64,000 nt of DNA from Porphyra umbilicalis (lineage: Eukaryota; Rhodophyta; Bangiophyceae; Bangiales; Bangiaceae), in the NCBI GenBank assembly GCA_002049455.2, contig KV919019.1, forward strand, positions 51,266 to 115,265, in the 5' to 3' direction. This document shows positions 33,636 to 44,820 of this stretch, piece after piece. The position numbers and the translations under genes were made by a program. How positions within the stretch are numbered: the stretch's first letter is position 1; each line of letters opens with the position of its first letter. The notes below the pieces were generated by a model. That model did no database searches. It saw only the letters and a program-made list of their open reading frames with translations, and was not told the origin of the DNA.

Positions 33636-35834
33636 GTCGGCGGTTCTGCCATCGCGCTTTTTTGGTTACTTTCAAGCGATTTGAGGGCGACATAGTGTGG
33701 CGCCCCATCGAAACCGTAGCCTACGACTTGGAATGGCCGGTCGGGGATCTGGAGACACAATTATTCGGTTCGGATGGCATGTCCGACGGCTAAGACAACG
33801 AGAATCAAGTTCACACGGCCAAGTCCTAGGCTTGTGTATCACTGTAATGATACAATTTCACGAATTCAGGAGGGGCCTCGCCCCTGGTGCACTCAGGCGA
33901 GATCACTGTCAGCGTGGAATGGTGAGGACAGCAGCGACCGGCCTCGACGTCCGGGGTTGAGTGTTTCCGCCCTGCGGCGAGGTGTTTTGAGACGATTTTC
34001 AATTGGATCAGAGCCATGTCCGCATTGTTCTGCTCGTGTACTGTACCCGTGTGTTTCCAGCAATATGATTGGTCGTCGGTGGCCACTTCTCCCATAATTG
34101 CCCCCAGAGCACGTGGGGGGGCCGGAGAGACCCCAACCGCCACTACCGATGCCGCGAAGGGCACCCCTCGCAGCCGGCGCCAAACCCCCGCCCCCGCCGC
34201 CTGCGCGTCGGCACCGACTCTGGTCGCGGCCTGTGCGGTGGCGGTGGTGATGGCGGTGGACATGGCTTCGGAGGAGACGGCGGCGTCTGAGGGAGGGGGG
34301 GGGGCGGGGAGGCGGGGCGGCGGTGGGGGCGGCCGCTGTGGGTCGCGGCCAAGGCGGCGGACACGGCGGCGCCCGCTGGCGCCTCCGAAGAATGGCGGCG
34401 GTGTCGGAGGCCGCCGCCGGGACTGTAGCTTCGCAGGACCGGCGACGGCGGGGGGGAAAAGGTGGCGGCGGCAGGGCGCCCCGGTGGCTGCCGCGGTAAG
34501 GCCGTCCCGCCGGCGCGGTCGGTCGCGCCGGCCTCTGGCGGCGGGACGGCGGCGGCGGGCGGCGGTGGGCGGCGGCGGTTCGGCGGCGACGTGTGGCAGC
34601 GGAGTGCCGGCGCGGTCCGAAGCCGGCTGCGGTTAGGCGGCAGGCAGCGGCGGCGGCGAGGAGCGGGATCGCGTCCGCGGCCTCCCGCCGCGGGGGGGCC
34701 GTGGGGGGCAAACGTGCGGGGGTGGTGCGCGGAGGTGCCGGCGGCGGCGGTAAGCCGTGGCGGGGTCGGGCGTTGCAGCGGCGTCGGTCGCCGCCGCCAC
34801 ACGTCACTGCCGCCGCTGCTAATGTACAAGGCGGCGGCAGCGGCAAGGGGCGGCGGCGATGCGGCGGTCGGCGGCCGCGGCTGCGGCGTTGTCGGCGCCG
34901 GGGGGGGGGCGGACGTGCGGCAGGGATGCGCGGGGTCGATGGCGGCGGCGGCAAGCCGCGGCGGTGTCGCGCGTTGCGGCGGCGTCGGCCGCCGCCGCCA
35001 CGCGTCGCCGCCGACGCTGCTAATGTACAAGGCGGCGACGGCGGCAAGGGGAGGCGGCGATGCGGCGGTCGGCGGCCGCGGCTACTGCGTTGTCGCTGCG
35101 CGGGGAAGAGCGGACGTGTTTGGGGGGTGCGCGGTGTCGGCGGCGGCGGCGGCAAGCCGCGGCGGTGGGCGGCGACAGGGACGCGGCGGCGGCGGTGGTC
35201 TTGGCGGCCAAGGAGGTGCGCGCGGCTGGGGGGGGGGGCGGCGCCGCCGGCGCCGCGTCGACCCCGTGTGGGGGGGGGGCGCCAGCGGCGGCAGGGGGCG
35301 GCACCGCGGCGGCTGTCGCGGTTTTCCCGCCCGCGGGCGACAGGCACCCCGCGCGGGGTCGGCGCCGCGGCAGCCGACGGGGGCAGCGACTCGGCGGCGG
35401 CGACTCTGCGACGGTGCCTGGGCGCGGCCGGCCGCCGTCGGGCGACGGCAAGGCGACGGCGGCGGTTGCCGGCCGCAAGGTGGCGGGTTGCACCGGCGGT
35501 GGGGCGCCGGCGGGAAGCGCCGCCTCAACATGTCCCCCTGATATGGTTGGTCGCGTGTCAGTCATTGATTGGCACAAAATTGGATCAACAATTCTGCATC
35601 CGCCAAATAGTACTGAAACAAACACCCAAAATCAGTGGTAAATGTGTTTCGCAGATTATGCCTGAAACCGGACAAACCGGTTAGCTATCCGTTTGCTTGG
35701 GTGTCCCCTTGGATCCACCGTTTGACTCTCTCTGTAGCCCCTGTTGGCGACTTCTTGGCGACACAGCTCGCGCCTGTGTCGCCTCGAAGTTACCAAGAAG
35801 TAACCCGAAAAAGCGAGTGGGCAGAACCGCCGAC
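33636..35834 (+). mobile_element. D2, family-D TIR element
   Basis: 2199 bases, almost the same length as D1 and collinear with it in the opposite orientation. The right end is followed by GAT (35835-35837); at the left end GAT is missing (GCAAA then GTCGG), implying a small junction deletion. It interrupts copia-A gag. The interior has tandem units of about 200 bases (GATGCGGCGGTCGGCGG at 34858 and 35059). Confidence 0.85.
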
Positions 35835-35837
35835 GAT

Positions 35838-36815
35838 GGCGGCGGTGTGGTATCGGGGCGGGAGCTGGGACTGGTGGAGGGACAGGCGGGCAATCATCCA
35901 GTCAAAGCGAGACACAGCGGTGTCGTTGGGCTAGGCGGGCTCGGTGCGGTAAGTTGTGGACTGCCAGTGTTCGCGCACACGTAGGGCGCGCGCGGTGGAG
36001 TACACGCGGGAGTGTTTGATGTCCCACAGTTCGTGTTCCGGCAGGCCGCGGTTGTCCTGAACGAGGGCGGGGAGGTTGTGCTTGGTGATGCGGAGCGCAA
36101 ATGGGAGCCAGGTGGCTCGTAGAGCGAAGGGAATCGAGAAGGCGTCGCAGATGCTGGCGAAGGTGGCGCGCGCGCGCGGCAGAGACTCGTCGTCGAGGCC
36201 GCCGTATTGGCGATCGGGGGTGTATTATTGGTCAACGGCGCGGACGGCGCCCGACGTGTGGGCGGCGGATGGGGAGTAGGCGGATGCGGCGGAGGGACGG
36301 GCGGCGATGTGGGGCGGGGGCGGGGCGGAGAAGCGGGACAAGGGCGTCTTGGAGGCAGCGGGGGCGGGGGCAGGCGTGGGTGGGGGCGGCGGCGGTGGCG
36401 AAGTGGCCGCAGCGGGAGGTGTGCTGAGGGGCGGGGACGGGCGGGAGCGGAAGGCGAGGATCTAGTCGTGCTCGCCGTCGAGGAAGAGGTGAAGCAGGCG
36501 GAGGCGGGTGAGGCCGCCGGTAGTCCGGTGTAGGTTGATGGTCGGGTACGGGGGCCAGATCTCGTGGATCGCGATGGACACGGCGGTTAGTTGGCGGCGG
36601 GTGAGAGTGGCGAAGTCGAAGTCGCCGATTGCCATCGTGGAAGAGAGGTTGAGATCGGCGGCGGTCCAGGCGGGCGTGGCGGCGGCGGCGAGGGACTGGA
36701 GGCGGGCGAGGAGGGATTCGTAGGAGGCCGGGTCATCCGGGATTGAGGCGAGGAAGGAGGCGGTGACGATGGTGGAGAGTGTGAAGGCGCCGGACGGGGT
36801 GGGGGAGGAAGGCAT
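35838..36815 (-). pseudogene. gag: copia-A gag, N-terminal part
   Basis: From ATG at 36815 (MPSSPTPSGAFTLSTIVTAS) one frame continues to D2 with three stops (TAG near 36462, TAA near 36232, TAG near 35932). Coding character is kept between them (PFALRATWLPFALRITKHNL, FDWMIARLSLHQSQLPPRY). Only nonsense changes, no frameshift. Confidence 0.7.
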
Positions 36816-36939
36816 GGTTGGGCGGGGGCTGCGGCGTAGTCGATCCGGGCCGATGCGTGGGCGACGGCGTAGAGGGACCGGGCCAGGGCAGAGGGCGTGG
36901 TGGGGTGAACCCTAGCAGCGGCGCACGTGGGTGTTACCA

Positions 36940-37102
36940 TGTGAATATGTCGAAGAAGGTTGCCCGCCGTGGACGGAGGTGGTCCGGCGGCGGTGGAGAT
37001 TTATGAGGTCCATGAGATCAGACGGGAGATTCGGGCGAAATATCAACAAGTGAACCATGCGGGAAATTGGAGGCGGAGGGGATGTAAGCCAGTCGTTCCA
37101 CA
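36940..37102 (-). repeat. copia-A 5' LTR
   Basis: 163 bases, TGTGAATATG to GTTCCACA on the plus strand, followed by the CCCCC duplication. Just inside, the minus strand reads TGGTAACACCC, a possible primer-binding site. Confidence 0.82.
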
Positions 37103-39629
37103 CCCCCACAGAACTTGGGGGGGCGGGACAGGCTCCAACCGCCACCACCCGTGGCCGCAGAGGGCACCCCTGGTGGCCGGCGGCCATCCCCAGCCCTCGC
37201 CGCCCGCGCGTTGGCCCCAACTCTGGTCGCGGCCTTTGCTGTGGCGGTGGTGTTGGCGGTGGCAGTGGCTTCGGAGGGGACAGCGTCGGCTGGCGGAGGG
37301 TGGGGGGGGGGGAGGCGGGGCAGCCATGGGGGCGGCCGCTGTGGATCAGGGCCGAGGCGGCGCACACGGCGGCGTCCGCTGGCGCCCCCGAGGAGGGCGG
37401 CGGTATCGGAGGCCGCCGCGGGCATGGTAGCCGCGGCAGACCGGCGGCGGCGGGGCCGCAAAGGTGGCGGCGGCCGGTTGCACCGGTGACGGACGCGGTG
37501 AGGCCGGCCCGCCCGGGCGGTCGGCCGCGGCGCGCCTGGCGTCGCCGGCTGGGCCTGCGCGCGTACCGCCGCGGCCACCGTCAGCGCGGGCTGGTCCTGG
37601 TCTGCCGAGGGCGCCGGCGACTGGCGGCGGGACGGCGGCGGCAGGCGGCGGCGGGCGGCGGCGGTTCAGAGGCGACGTGTTGCGGCGAAGTGCCGGCTCG
37701 GTCCGCGGCCGGCTGCGGGGAGGCGGCTAGCAGCGTCGGCGGGAAGGACGGAGATCGGGTCCGCGGCTCCCCGCCGCCGCCGCCCGCGCGCCGCCGCAAG
37801 GCGGCCGGCGGCGACGGCGACGTGGCGGCGGCAGCGGTCTCGGCGGCACGGGCGTGCGGTCCGTCTACCCCCCCGCCCCATGGGCCCGCAATGGCCGACC
37901 AGCCGCGATCAAGGGCGGGGGGGTAAGGCGCCGCCGGTGTCGCGCGGCTTGGGAGCGTGGCGCGGGCAGCGGCGGCGTCGAGGGGCGGCACCGCGGAGAC
38001 AACGGCGGCGTGCGCCCCCTCGGGCGCCGAACAGGGCGGGTGCGGCTGCGACGTTGCGGCCGGCGGCGCCAGTGAGGGCGCGAGAGGGCGCCGGCGCGGC
38101 CCACACCTGCCTGGCCGGGTGAAAGCGTTGCGGCTGGTGGGCGGGGCAAGCGGCGAGGCCGCGACGACGAGCGTTGCAGCGGCACCGTCAAGTGGCGCAG
38201 CCACCCCCCAGCCCCGGCACGCGACGGCCGAGGTGGCCGAGCGGCGGGGGGCTGGCGTGGCGTCGCCGTCACCGCGTGGCTCCAGCAAAGCCCACCGCCG
38301 CCGGGCAGGGTGGCGGCGCCTCGGCCGGCGGGCTTGCCGGGTGGCGCCGCGGCGGCAACGGACGAGGCAACGGCAAGAGCGAGCGGCACACTCCCCCCTA
38401 CCCCCCGTCGCGCGACGGCCAAGGAGACGCGTGCGGCTGGAAGGGGGTGGCGGCGTCGCCACCGCCGCGTCGACCCAGGGCGGCAAGCGGGCGCCATCAG
38501 GGGCAAGTGGCGGCGCCGCGGCGGCGGCCGCAGTTTGAGCGCCCGCAGGCGTCAGGCGCCTCGGGCGGGACTGCGACGCGGCGGTCGACGGCGGCAGTGA
38601 CGCGGCGGCGGTGCCTCGGCGCGGCTGCCCGCCGTCAGGCGACGGCAGGGTTACGGCGGAGGTGGCCGGCGGCAAGGTTGCGGGCTGCAGTTGCGGCGCG
38701 GCGCCGGCGGGGGGCGCCGCCCAAACATGTGCGCCCGTCTGGTACATCGGGGAGGCACCCCCCCGCGTCGGCGCCGGCGCGGCGGCCAGGGGCGGCTGCA
38801 GCGACCCGGCGGGCGTGCCCGATGGAGCGGTCAAGAGCGGCGGCGCCGCCACCGCCGGCGACTAAAAAGGCAGCCGCAGTTGCCCGCCGCGGCGCCGCCC
38901 CCAAAAGCGCCTTAATCGTAGCGCGACGGCGCAGCGCGCGCGGCTTTGCGCCGGTAGAGCTGGTGGCGGCGACGAGGGCGGCGCGTAGACGGTGCTCTTG
39001 GCGAGCGGCGCGCCGACGGCGTGGATTTTCGCGGCATGCGACAGGACGCACAACTGCGAGTCCGTGTGGGAGGGGACGTTGCGCGTGTCTGTAGGCAACC
39101 ACGGACCTGTGCGCGTTCCACAACGCGGTTTCAAGTGCGGGGGGGAATGCGGCGTTGGGGAGAGTGGCGGGGTTGGAGAAGCAATTGACCCCGGCGCCGC
39201 CTGCTCCAGGGGATCAGTCGGGGGGGGGGCGGGTCTGGCGCGCGGTGGAGGCACGGCGCTGGGCGAGGGGGTCGGGGCGACGCCGCGGTTTCGCTTTGTC
39301 GCTGGTGCATGGCGCTGTCGCGTGATCGACTTTTTCACTCTCTTGACACCGCAGATCGCACGATCGGCTGTGCTCCCCGAATTGCATTCACCGATTTACA
39401 GCCGCCGATAATACATGAAATACAATCCAATTTTACCCATCAACGTGGCAAGCAAGCAATTGCGGACCATGACTGCATATTTGTCGCGCATGGTACCACT
39501 CTGGTGCCACCGTCTCAGTTTCACAATAGCCCCCGTTGGCGACTTTCTCGTGCCGTATAAGCGCCTTGTGTTGCCACGAAGTCGCCCGAAAGTAACGAAA
39601 AAATGCGCTTGGGCAGGACCGCCGACGAT

Positions 39630-39770
39630 GGTGTAGACCAGCGCAAGCCACCCCCGGCAACCGCCGACGAGTATGTGATTGACAAACTCCTAGGCTTACG
39701 CCAGACGAGTGACAGCTATAGCGCTAAGGCGCGCTCGTTCGACTACGGGTCGAACGACATGGAATGCGGG
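39630..39770 (+). pseudogene. pol: gypsy-1 chromodomain fragment
   Basis: Directly after the D3 target duplication the frame reads VDQRKPPPATADEYVIDKLL then GLRQTSDSYSAKARSFDYGS, the first half of a gypsy chromodomain. It is in frame with the gypsy-1 linker that stops at 11383. After about 39760 the sequence turns into a G-rich tract and the second half (DTWEP region) is lost. Confidence 0.7.
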
Positions 39771-39985
39771 TGGGCGCGCTGGCCTGGGGGGGCGGGCGTT
39801 GAAAAAGCGGCGCCGCCGTTGGGGGCGCGCCGCACGGGTCCACGGGCATGGCGGTCGGCACAAGGGGCAGAGGGCGGTGGGGGGGGGGAGGGGGGACGGC
39901 CGTACCGGTCGGCGCTCGTGGCCTGGGTGAGGGGGGGGGGCGCGCGTGCGGCCGCCGCCGAGGGGGGCCCGCGCGGCCGCCGTGA

Positions 39986-40150
39986 GACCTGACAAATAAA
40001 TAATGAGATCTGACTGAGTGAGCTGAGAAGTAAATAATGAGACCTGACAAATAAATAATGAGATCTGACTGAGTCAGCTGAGAAGTAAATAATGAGACCT
40101 GACAAATAAATAATGAGATCTGACTGAGTGAGCTGAGAAGTAAATAATGA
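39986..40150 (+). repeat. tandem repeat, 3 x 55 bp
   Basis: Three consecutive 55-base units start at 39986, 40041 and 40096. Each contains GACCTGACAAATAAATAATG and TGAGAAGTAAATAATGA, with a partial fourth unit. Units differ by one or two bases. A/T-rich in GC-rich surroundings. Confidence 0.9.
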
Positions 40151-40151
40151 G

Positions 40152-40709
40152 ATGCTAGAAGTAAATAATGAGATCGTCATGGACTCCACGTGGATACCCA
40201 CTATCCAACATGTCCATGTTACCGGTGACGGAGTTATCCATGCCAACGTCTGGTGGACAGATTTAAGTACCGCCGCCGCAATTAAGGAAGTAGTCCCTGT
40301 CGCGTGGCTTCAGTCGACCTTGCCGTCCATGACGCGCAACTTTGCGTATGACCCCCAACTTGCCTTGCGGCATATCCCTCGGCTGAACCGTGAGAGCGGT
40401 CCGTACACATATGTGTGGCCAAAATCCGCGCAAGCGACACTGATCGGGAGCGATTCCTCTGTGCCAGTGCTCCCCAATGGGTTTCTTGTACCCCCGGTAC
40501 AGCACTTGGACTCAGTCCTTCGACGCCTGGTGACAACCACAGAGGAAGCAACCGTGGTCATACCACAATGGACCAACATCAGTTGGTACGCTACCGCCAT
40601 ACGCGCATGTTTCGAGTACCAAGTACTTTTATCAACAGATGCGAGGGATGCAAATCCCACACCATGGGCCATGCTGGCCTGCCACTTCCTTCATCGCTAT
40701 GATGACTGA
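40152..40709 (+). CDS. 185-aa frame, possible C-terminal extension of gypsy-1
   Basis: A coding-like frame starting MLEVNNEIVMDSTWIPTI and ending ACHFLHRYDD. It has LPNGFLVPPVQHLDSVLRRL and a TVVIPQWTNISWYATAIRAC segment reminiscent of the P-x-W motif in accessory pol modules of some gypsy and DIRS elements. It lies just downstream of the gypsy-1 chromodomain remnant on the same strand, so I infer it is the tail of that polyprotein, separated by the G-rich tract and tandem repeat. The ATG may not be a native start. No other family recognised. Confidence 0.45.
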   Translation: MLEVNNEIVMDSTWIPTIQHVHVTGDGVIHANVWWTDLSTAAAIKEVVPVAWLQSTLPSMTRNFAYDPQLALRHIPRLNRESGPYTYVWPKSAQATLIGSDSSVPVLPNGFLVPPVQHLDSVLRRLVTTTEEATVVIPQWTNISWYATAIRACFEYQVLLSTDARDANPTPWAMLACHFLHRYDD

Positions 40710-40999
40710 CAGGAAAATGCGAAGTGAATACGCCGAGTGTGCGCGCGAGCGCGGTTGCGGACGCAAACGTCGTGCAGACTCTGGTCAGCAATAACAGGGA
40801 TCCCATCGACGACCTCGGTCGGGCCAACGTGCGCGTAGAACGAGCCGCGAGGCTGAGGCTGACGTACATCTCCGGGTCGGTGGACCAGTCAACATCGGGT
40901 CCGTCACCCGCAACGGCGTGAGCCACATGCGCTTCGCCGTTGGCGTTGCCGCCGTCCACCGCCATCGCCGCGGGATCGTCCATGCTGGTGTACCTGAGT

Positions 41000-41740
41000 G
41001 TTAACCCTTTCCTCCTCCGTCGGTAGCCGCCGGGCTTGGCGCCCGCGCTGCCGGTCTTTGTCGCCGCGCCGCAAGGCGTACCGCCCGCGCAGCCGGCCTT
41101 TGTCGCCACGCCGCAAGGCGAACCGCCCGCGCCGCCGGCCCGTGTCGCCCGCGCCGCAAAGCGAACCGCCCGCTCCGCCGGCCCGTGTCGCCCGCGCCGC
41201 CGGCTCGTGTTGCCCGCGCCGCCGGCCCGTGCCGCCCGCGCCGCAAGGCGAACCGCCCGCGCGGCCGGCCGTTTTCGCCCGCGCCGCAAGGCGAACCACC
41301 CGCTCCGCCGGCCGTTGTCGCCCCTGCCGCCGCCGCGCTTAGCCGCTGGGCGCGCCGCCCGCACCGCCGGTCTTGCCGCCCTTGCCGCCCTTGCACCTTG
41401 CCGCCGGGCGCGCCGCCCGCTTTGCCGACCTTGCCGACCTTGCCGACCTTGCCAACCTTGTCGGCCTTGCCGCCCGTGCCGCCAACGCGCTTAGCCGCCG
41501 GGCGCGCCGCCCGCACCGCCGGTCTTGCCGCCCTTGCAGCCCTTGTGCCTTGCCGCCGGATGCGCCTCCCGCGTTTCCGACCTTGCCGACCTTGCCGCCC
41601 TTGCGCCTTGCCGCCCTTGCCGCCCTTGCGTCCTGCCGCCCTTGCCGCCCTTGCGCCTTGCCGCCGTGTCGCGCCGCCGCCGCCGCCGGGCACGTCGCCC
41701 CCGGCCGCCCCGCTTCCCCCCCCCCCCCCCCCCCACACTG
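41000..41740. repeat. GC-rich degenerate minisatellite
   Basis: Irregular repeats of CGCCGCAAGGCGAACCGCC type pass into 9-base TTGCCGACC/TTGCCGCCC units and end in a C-run near 41720-41735. Open frames on both strands (Pro/Ala/Arg-rich) follow from composition; I call no gene. Confidence 0.75.
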
Positions 41741-43275
41741 ACCGGGTCCTCAACCTCGCGGTTGCCCACCTCACGGTGGAGCGCCCCAACTCAAGCAATG
41801 GCGTTAGGCCTCAACCTGTGCGCGAGCACGACGACACGGGGTAGCCCCGTGCCGACAACTCGCAGACCCGCGCAAGACACAGTGTCAACCAGCCGCAGGG
41901 TACACACCCCCTCGAAACCACGGACCCGCGCCTCGGCTTTCGCCTTTTCGCCGGGGCAGTCAAACCCCGACGAAACTGGCGTCACCCGGCACCGACGACG
42001 GTAACCCCAGCTCGTGCTGCACGACACGCCTGCACACCGACGGGTGTTAACCCCGGCACCCGGCACCCGGCACCCGGCCCCCTCACCCGCACTCATGCGT
42101 AAACCCGCCTGCGCGGGCGTGCTTACGCGTAAGCGTCGATCTGACCCGCAGTGCAAGCTGCCCGCCACGCACGCACGCGCGTGCGCGATCGGACGGTCAC
42201 GGCCGACGCCGGCGAACCGCCACCTCCCCCCGTTCGGGACAGATCAGCGCCCCTTCACGACTCTCGCCGCCCGGGCGGTTACGCCCGCGCGGGCCCGTAA
42301 GAGTCCGCGATCGCCCAATCGGGTGTCACCATCCTTGGAACTCACCAGGACGGTTCAAATCTCGCGTTGGAGGTATGTAGAATATCTTCGCCCGCAATTG
42401 GCAAGTTGCCACAGGTAGCCCCCTTGACTGGCCAAAGCCCACGTACTGAGGGAATTGGCCTGTGGCATGCCCTTTGGGGGGTTACTTCCGCATTGTTCAT
42501 TTTTTATTGTCCGTTTGCTTGCCTGTCTTATCTGTCTGCCGGCACTCATTACGATCGCTTGTGATCGGACGGTCGATCGACCAGTGCACTCGTTTTTGTT
42601 AAATCACCATGGATCCGGGGTCGCCGTCGTGGGCACCACCTGGCTCCCCATCGGATGCCCTTCAACAAAAAGTCTTTCTTCCTCGCCGCGACGGCGATAG
42701 AACTCGCTTTATTTCTTGGCTACGGTCGGTCTCAATACACAGGTAATTGAACCAACGTTATTAATACCATATGTGCCTCTACGGGCGGTAACCGCCGCCG
42801 CGGCGGCGGCGGCGGAGCGGGGGGAGGGGCGCCTTTGGGTGGGGGGAGTGTGGATGCCAATTGCGTGAACGGCGGCGCGCGTCGCGGCCGCCGCCGCGGC
42901 GTACGCGGCGGCGGGGTATGTGGCGTTGGCAGAGCTGCCAGAGGGGGGGAGGGGGGTGCCGCCGCTGGCGCTTTGGGGGGACTTGTGCGAGGTGTACGAT
43001 GACAGCAACGACAAAATCCAAATTCGGTGGAGGCGCAAGATCCTCAAGTTCAATAAGTCCGTTCGAGTTTGGTTTGGTTCAAAAGTGTAATTATTCCTGA
43101 TTCATTGAACCATCCGATCGTCGGGAAAGTGGGGCGCATACTAGACGTGTACTAAGACGCGTACTAGGCTAAATTTCATGTACTGCAGGCCCGATTGCCT
43201 TACTGGCATCAATGCGGAGCGGCGGCCGTGGGGGGAGGGCCGAACGCACGTCATCTGGGGGGGGGGGGGTCCAGA
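41741..43275. other. no recognised gene
   Basis: Mixed composition, with short frames only and none with a domain. A GC-rich island at about 42780-42980 lies between A/T-rich flanks. I see nothing further that I can support. Confidence 0.35.
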
Positions 43276-43373
43276 ACGTGGGCTACAAGTCCCACGTGCT
43301 GGCCCCGTGGGGTGTACCAGGTAAATCGGGCCAGATTCGTGGGCTTGTAGCCCCTGCTGAAGCAGGCTACAAG
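43276..43373. repeat. pair of hairpins sharing CTACAAG
   Basis: 43276-43297 can fold as ACGTGGG with CCCACGT around CTACAAGT. 43344-43373 folds as CTTGTAGCCCCTGCT with AGCAGGCTACAAG. The sequence CTACAAG occurs in the first loop and the second stem, so the two could also pair with each other. Function unknown. Confidence 0.4.
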
Positions 43374-44034
43374 TGACGCGCACACAAGGAAATCGGGTGT
43401 GTCTTCGTCGTTTCGCAGCGTGCCAGGGCCGGTCAGGACGGCTTGTCACACATCAATCTATGTCGGGCGTCCCCGGACTGCCAGAAGCCACCAGCATTCA
43501 GCACGTATCAAAACGAGCAACGAAGGTGGATACCGGTCAAATTTCCGTTCGAAAAGCTATCGTTGCCCAATCAGATACGTGCACACAGTTTGATGACACA
43601 GCATTGCTGTCGAGAGCTGACAGGGAGGCTATCGCTCTGTTCCATGGAACGCATCACGTATGAGTCGTAAACGACAGCGCGCAGCTGCACACTGAGTCGA
43701 AAGAGGCTGGGCGGACCGCGCACAATGCGCCCTCTCGGTGCGTCTGAGAGGGTCGAAAAACAGTCTCATAAGAGCCAACGTGACCGCGAGGGCGGCGTCT
43801 CTGAGGCTTTGCCACAGGTCGTCGAGTCGGGTCGAGACCGACGCCCTCGCCCACCCTTCTGGCGTCGTCCGACGCCACGCCGGCGTCGCCGTCGTTCGCC
43901 ACCCCCTCGATCCGTCTCCGATCTGCCGCAGGCTCCTCGGTACGTGCAGTGAGGCGGATGCTTCGTCGTGCAGCTGCTCAGAGTGATACAATTCAGTGGC
44001 GTGTTGTACCTGCGCACTTTGTGGGTGCCGGTGA

Positions 44035-44250
44035 GGGTCTCACGGACGTACTGGGTTTTTGTATCATTGTACTGACCCACGTCTCGCGTTTCCGTGTTCC
44101 TCGTCGATCTCTTTGCTTCTCGTGATTGGCTACGTGTGTGCGGGTCTCGCGGGCGTACTGAGTTTTTGTGTCATTGTACTGACGCGCGTCTCGCGTTTCC
44201 GTGTTGCTCGTCGATCTCTTTGCTTCTCGTGATTGGCTACGTGTTTATCT
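44035..44250 (+). repeat. tandem duplication, 107-bp unit
   Basis: 44035-44141 and 44142-44248 are direct copies with few differences; each runs from GGGTCTC through GTACTGAC and CGTTTCCGTGTT to GATTGGCTACGTG. No coding role seen. Confidence 0.8.
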
Positions 44251-44820
44251 CTTTCTGGCTTTTCTGCGTTCGACGCTGATCTACTCGTTTCTATTTCATT
44301 GACGCACTCAGCAGGGCACGCGGGGGTCCAGCATGAGATCAAGCCGGGGCGGTGTGACCTCTGCTTTAGTTTTTATTCTTGGTCCTTTTTTCTGGCCTGG
44401 ACTCTGCTTGACATGTTATGCAGTGTTTGCAGAGGAAGCGCAGCCAAAGAATAAAAGCATGAGACGACGCAAAAACGGCCCCCCTGCAGACCAACAAACA
44501 GCCTCACGACAGCCCGCAAGGGAAGCGTGATAGATCGCCGTTTGTAGGTGCCGCGTTACGCTTCTTGATCGTGGGATGTCCTGCGAGTTCTACGTGTCCC
44601 CACCCAGCGTCGGGAAGAGCCCCGCTCACGCGATGTCTGAGCAGTGTCGGTGCCGTGGAGTGGCAGCCAGGCGCGTTGTGGGCGCAGTGTATTACTATAC
44701 TGGGCGCGTGCAGAGGAGCGCCGCGGTCTAAAACGCTAATATCGCTTCTATACTATATTGGAAGTTTTGCAGTGTGGAGGGGGGTCGAATATGGCCTAGT
44801 ACATGCCTCTTCAGCCTGTA

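Larger units (their letters stand above)
11930..37102 (-). mobile_element. copia-A, LTR retrotransposon (Ty1/copia), heavily interrupted
   Basis: The 163-bp LTRs (11930-12225, enlarged by a MITE, and 36940-37102) begin TGTGAATATG and end GTTCCACA. CCCCC stands outside each (11925-11929, 37103-37107). Transcription is on the minus strand: gag from 36815, protease near 32970, integrase 32393-32119 continuing at 14786, RT near 13430, RNase H to 12447. Without inserts it is about 5 kb, normal for copia. LTRs differ at 18 of 163 sites, making it the oldest LTR element here. The host is D3: flanks at both sides are family-D interior. Confidence 0.85.
11384..39626 (+). mobile_element. D3, TIR element of family D (split by copia-A)
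   Basis: The left end (from 11384) and right end (to 39626) carry the family-D terminal repeat, GTCGGCGG(T/C)TCT... and its inverse. GAT stands on each side (11381-11383, 39627-39629). Removing everything between rejoins the gypsy-1 linker in frame. Without the copia-A insert, D3 is about 3.07 kb: 11384-11929 plus 37108-39626. The left 500 bases match the left parts of D1 and D2 (long block starting GGGCGACACAGTGTGG). The rest is GC-rich and homologous to their interior, only longer. I see no transposase, so it is probably non-autonomous. Confidence 0.8.

Noticed and set aside
39986..40150. CRISPR array
   Set aside because: The 55-base units are directly contiguous without unique spacers, and the context is eukaryotic.
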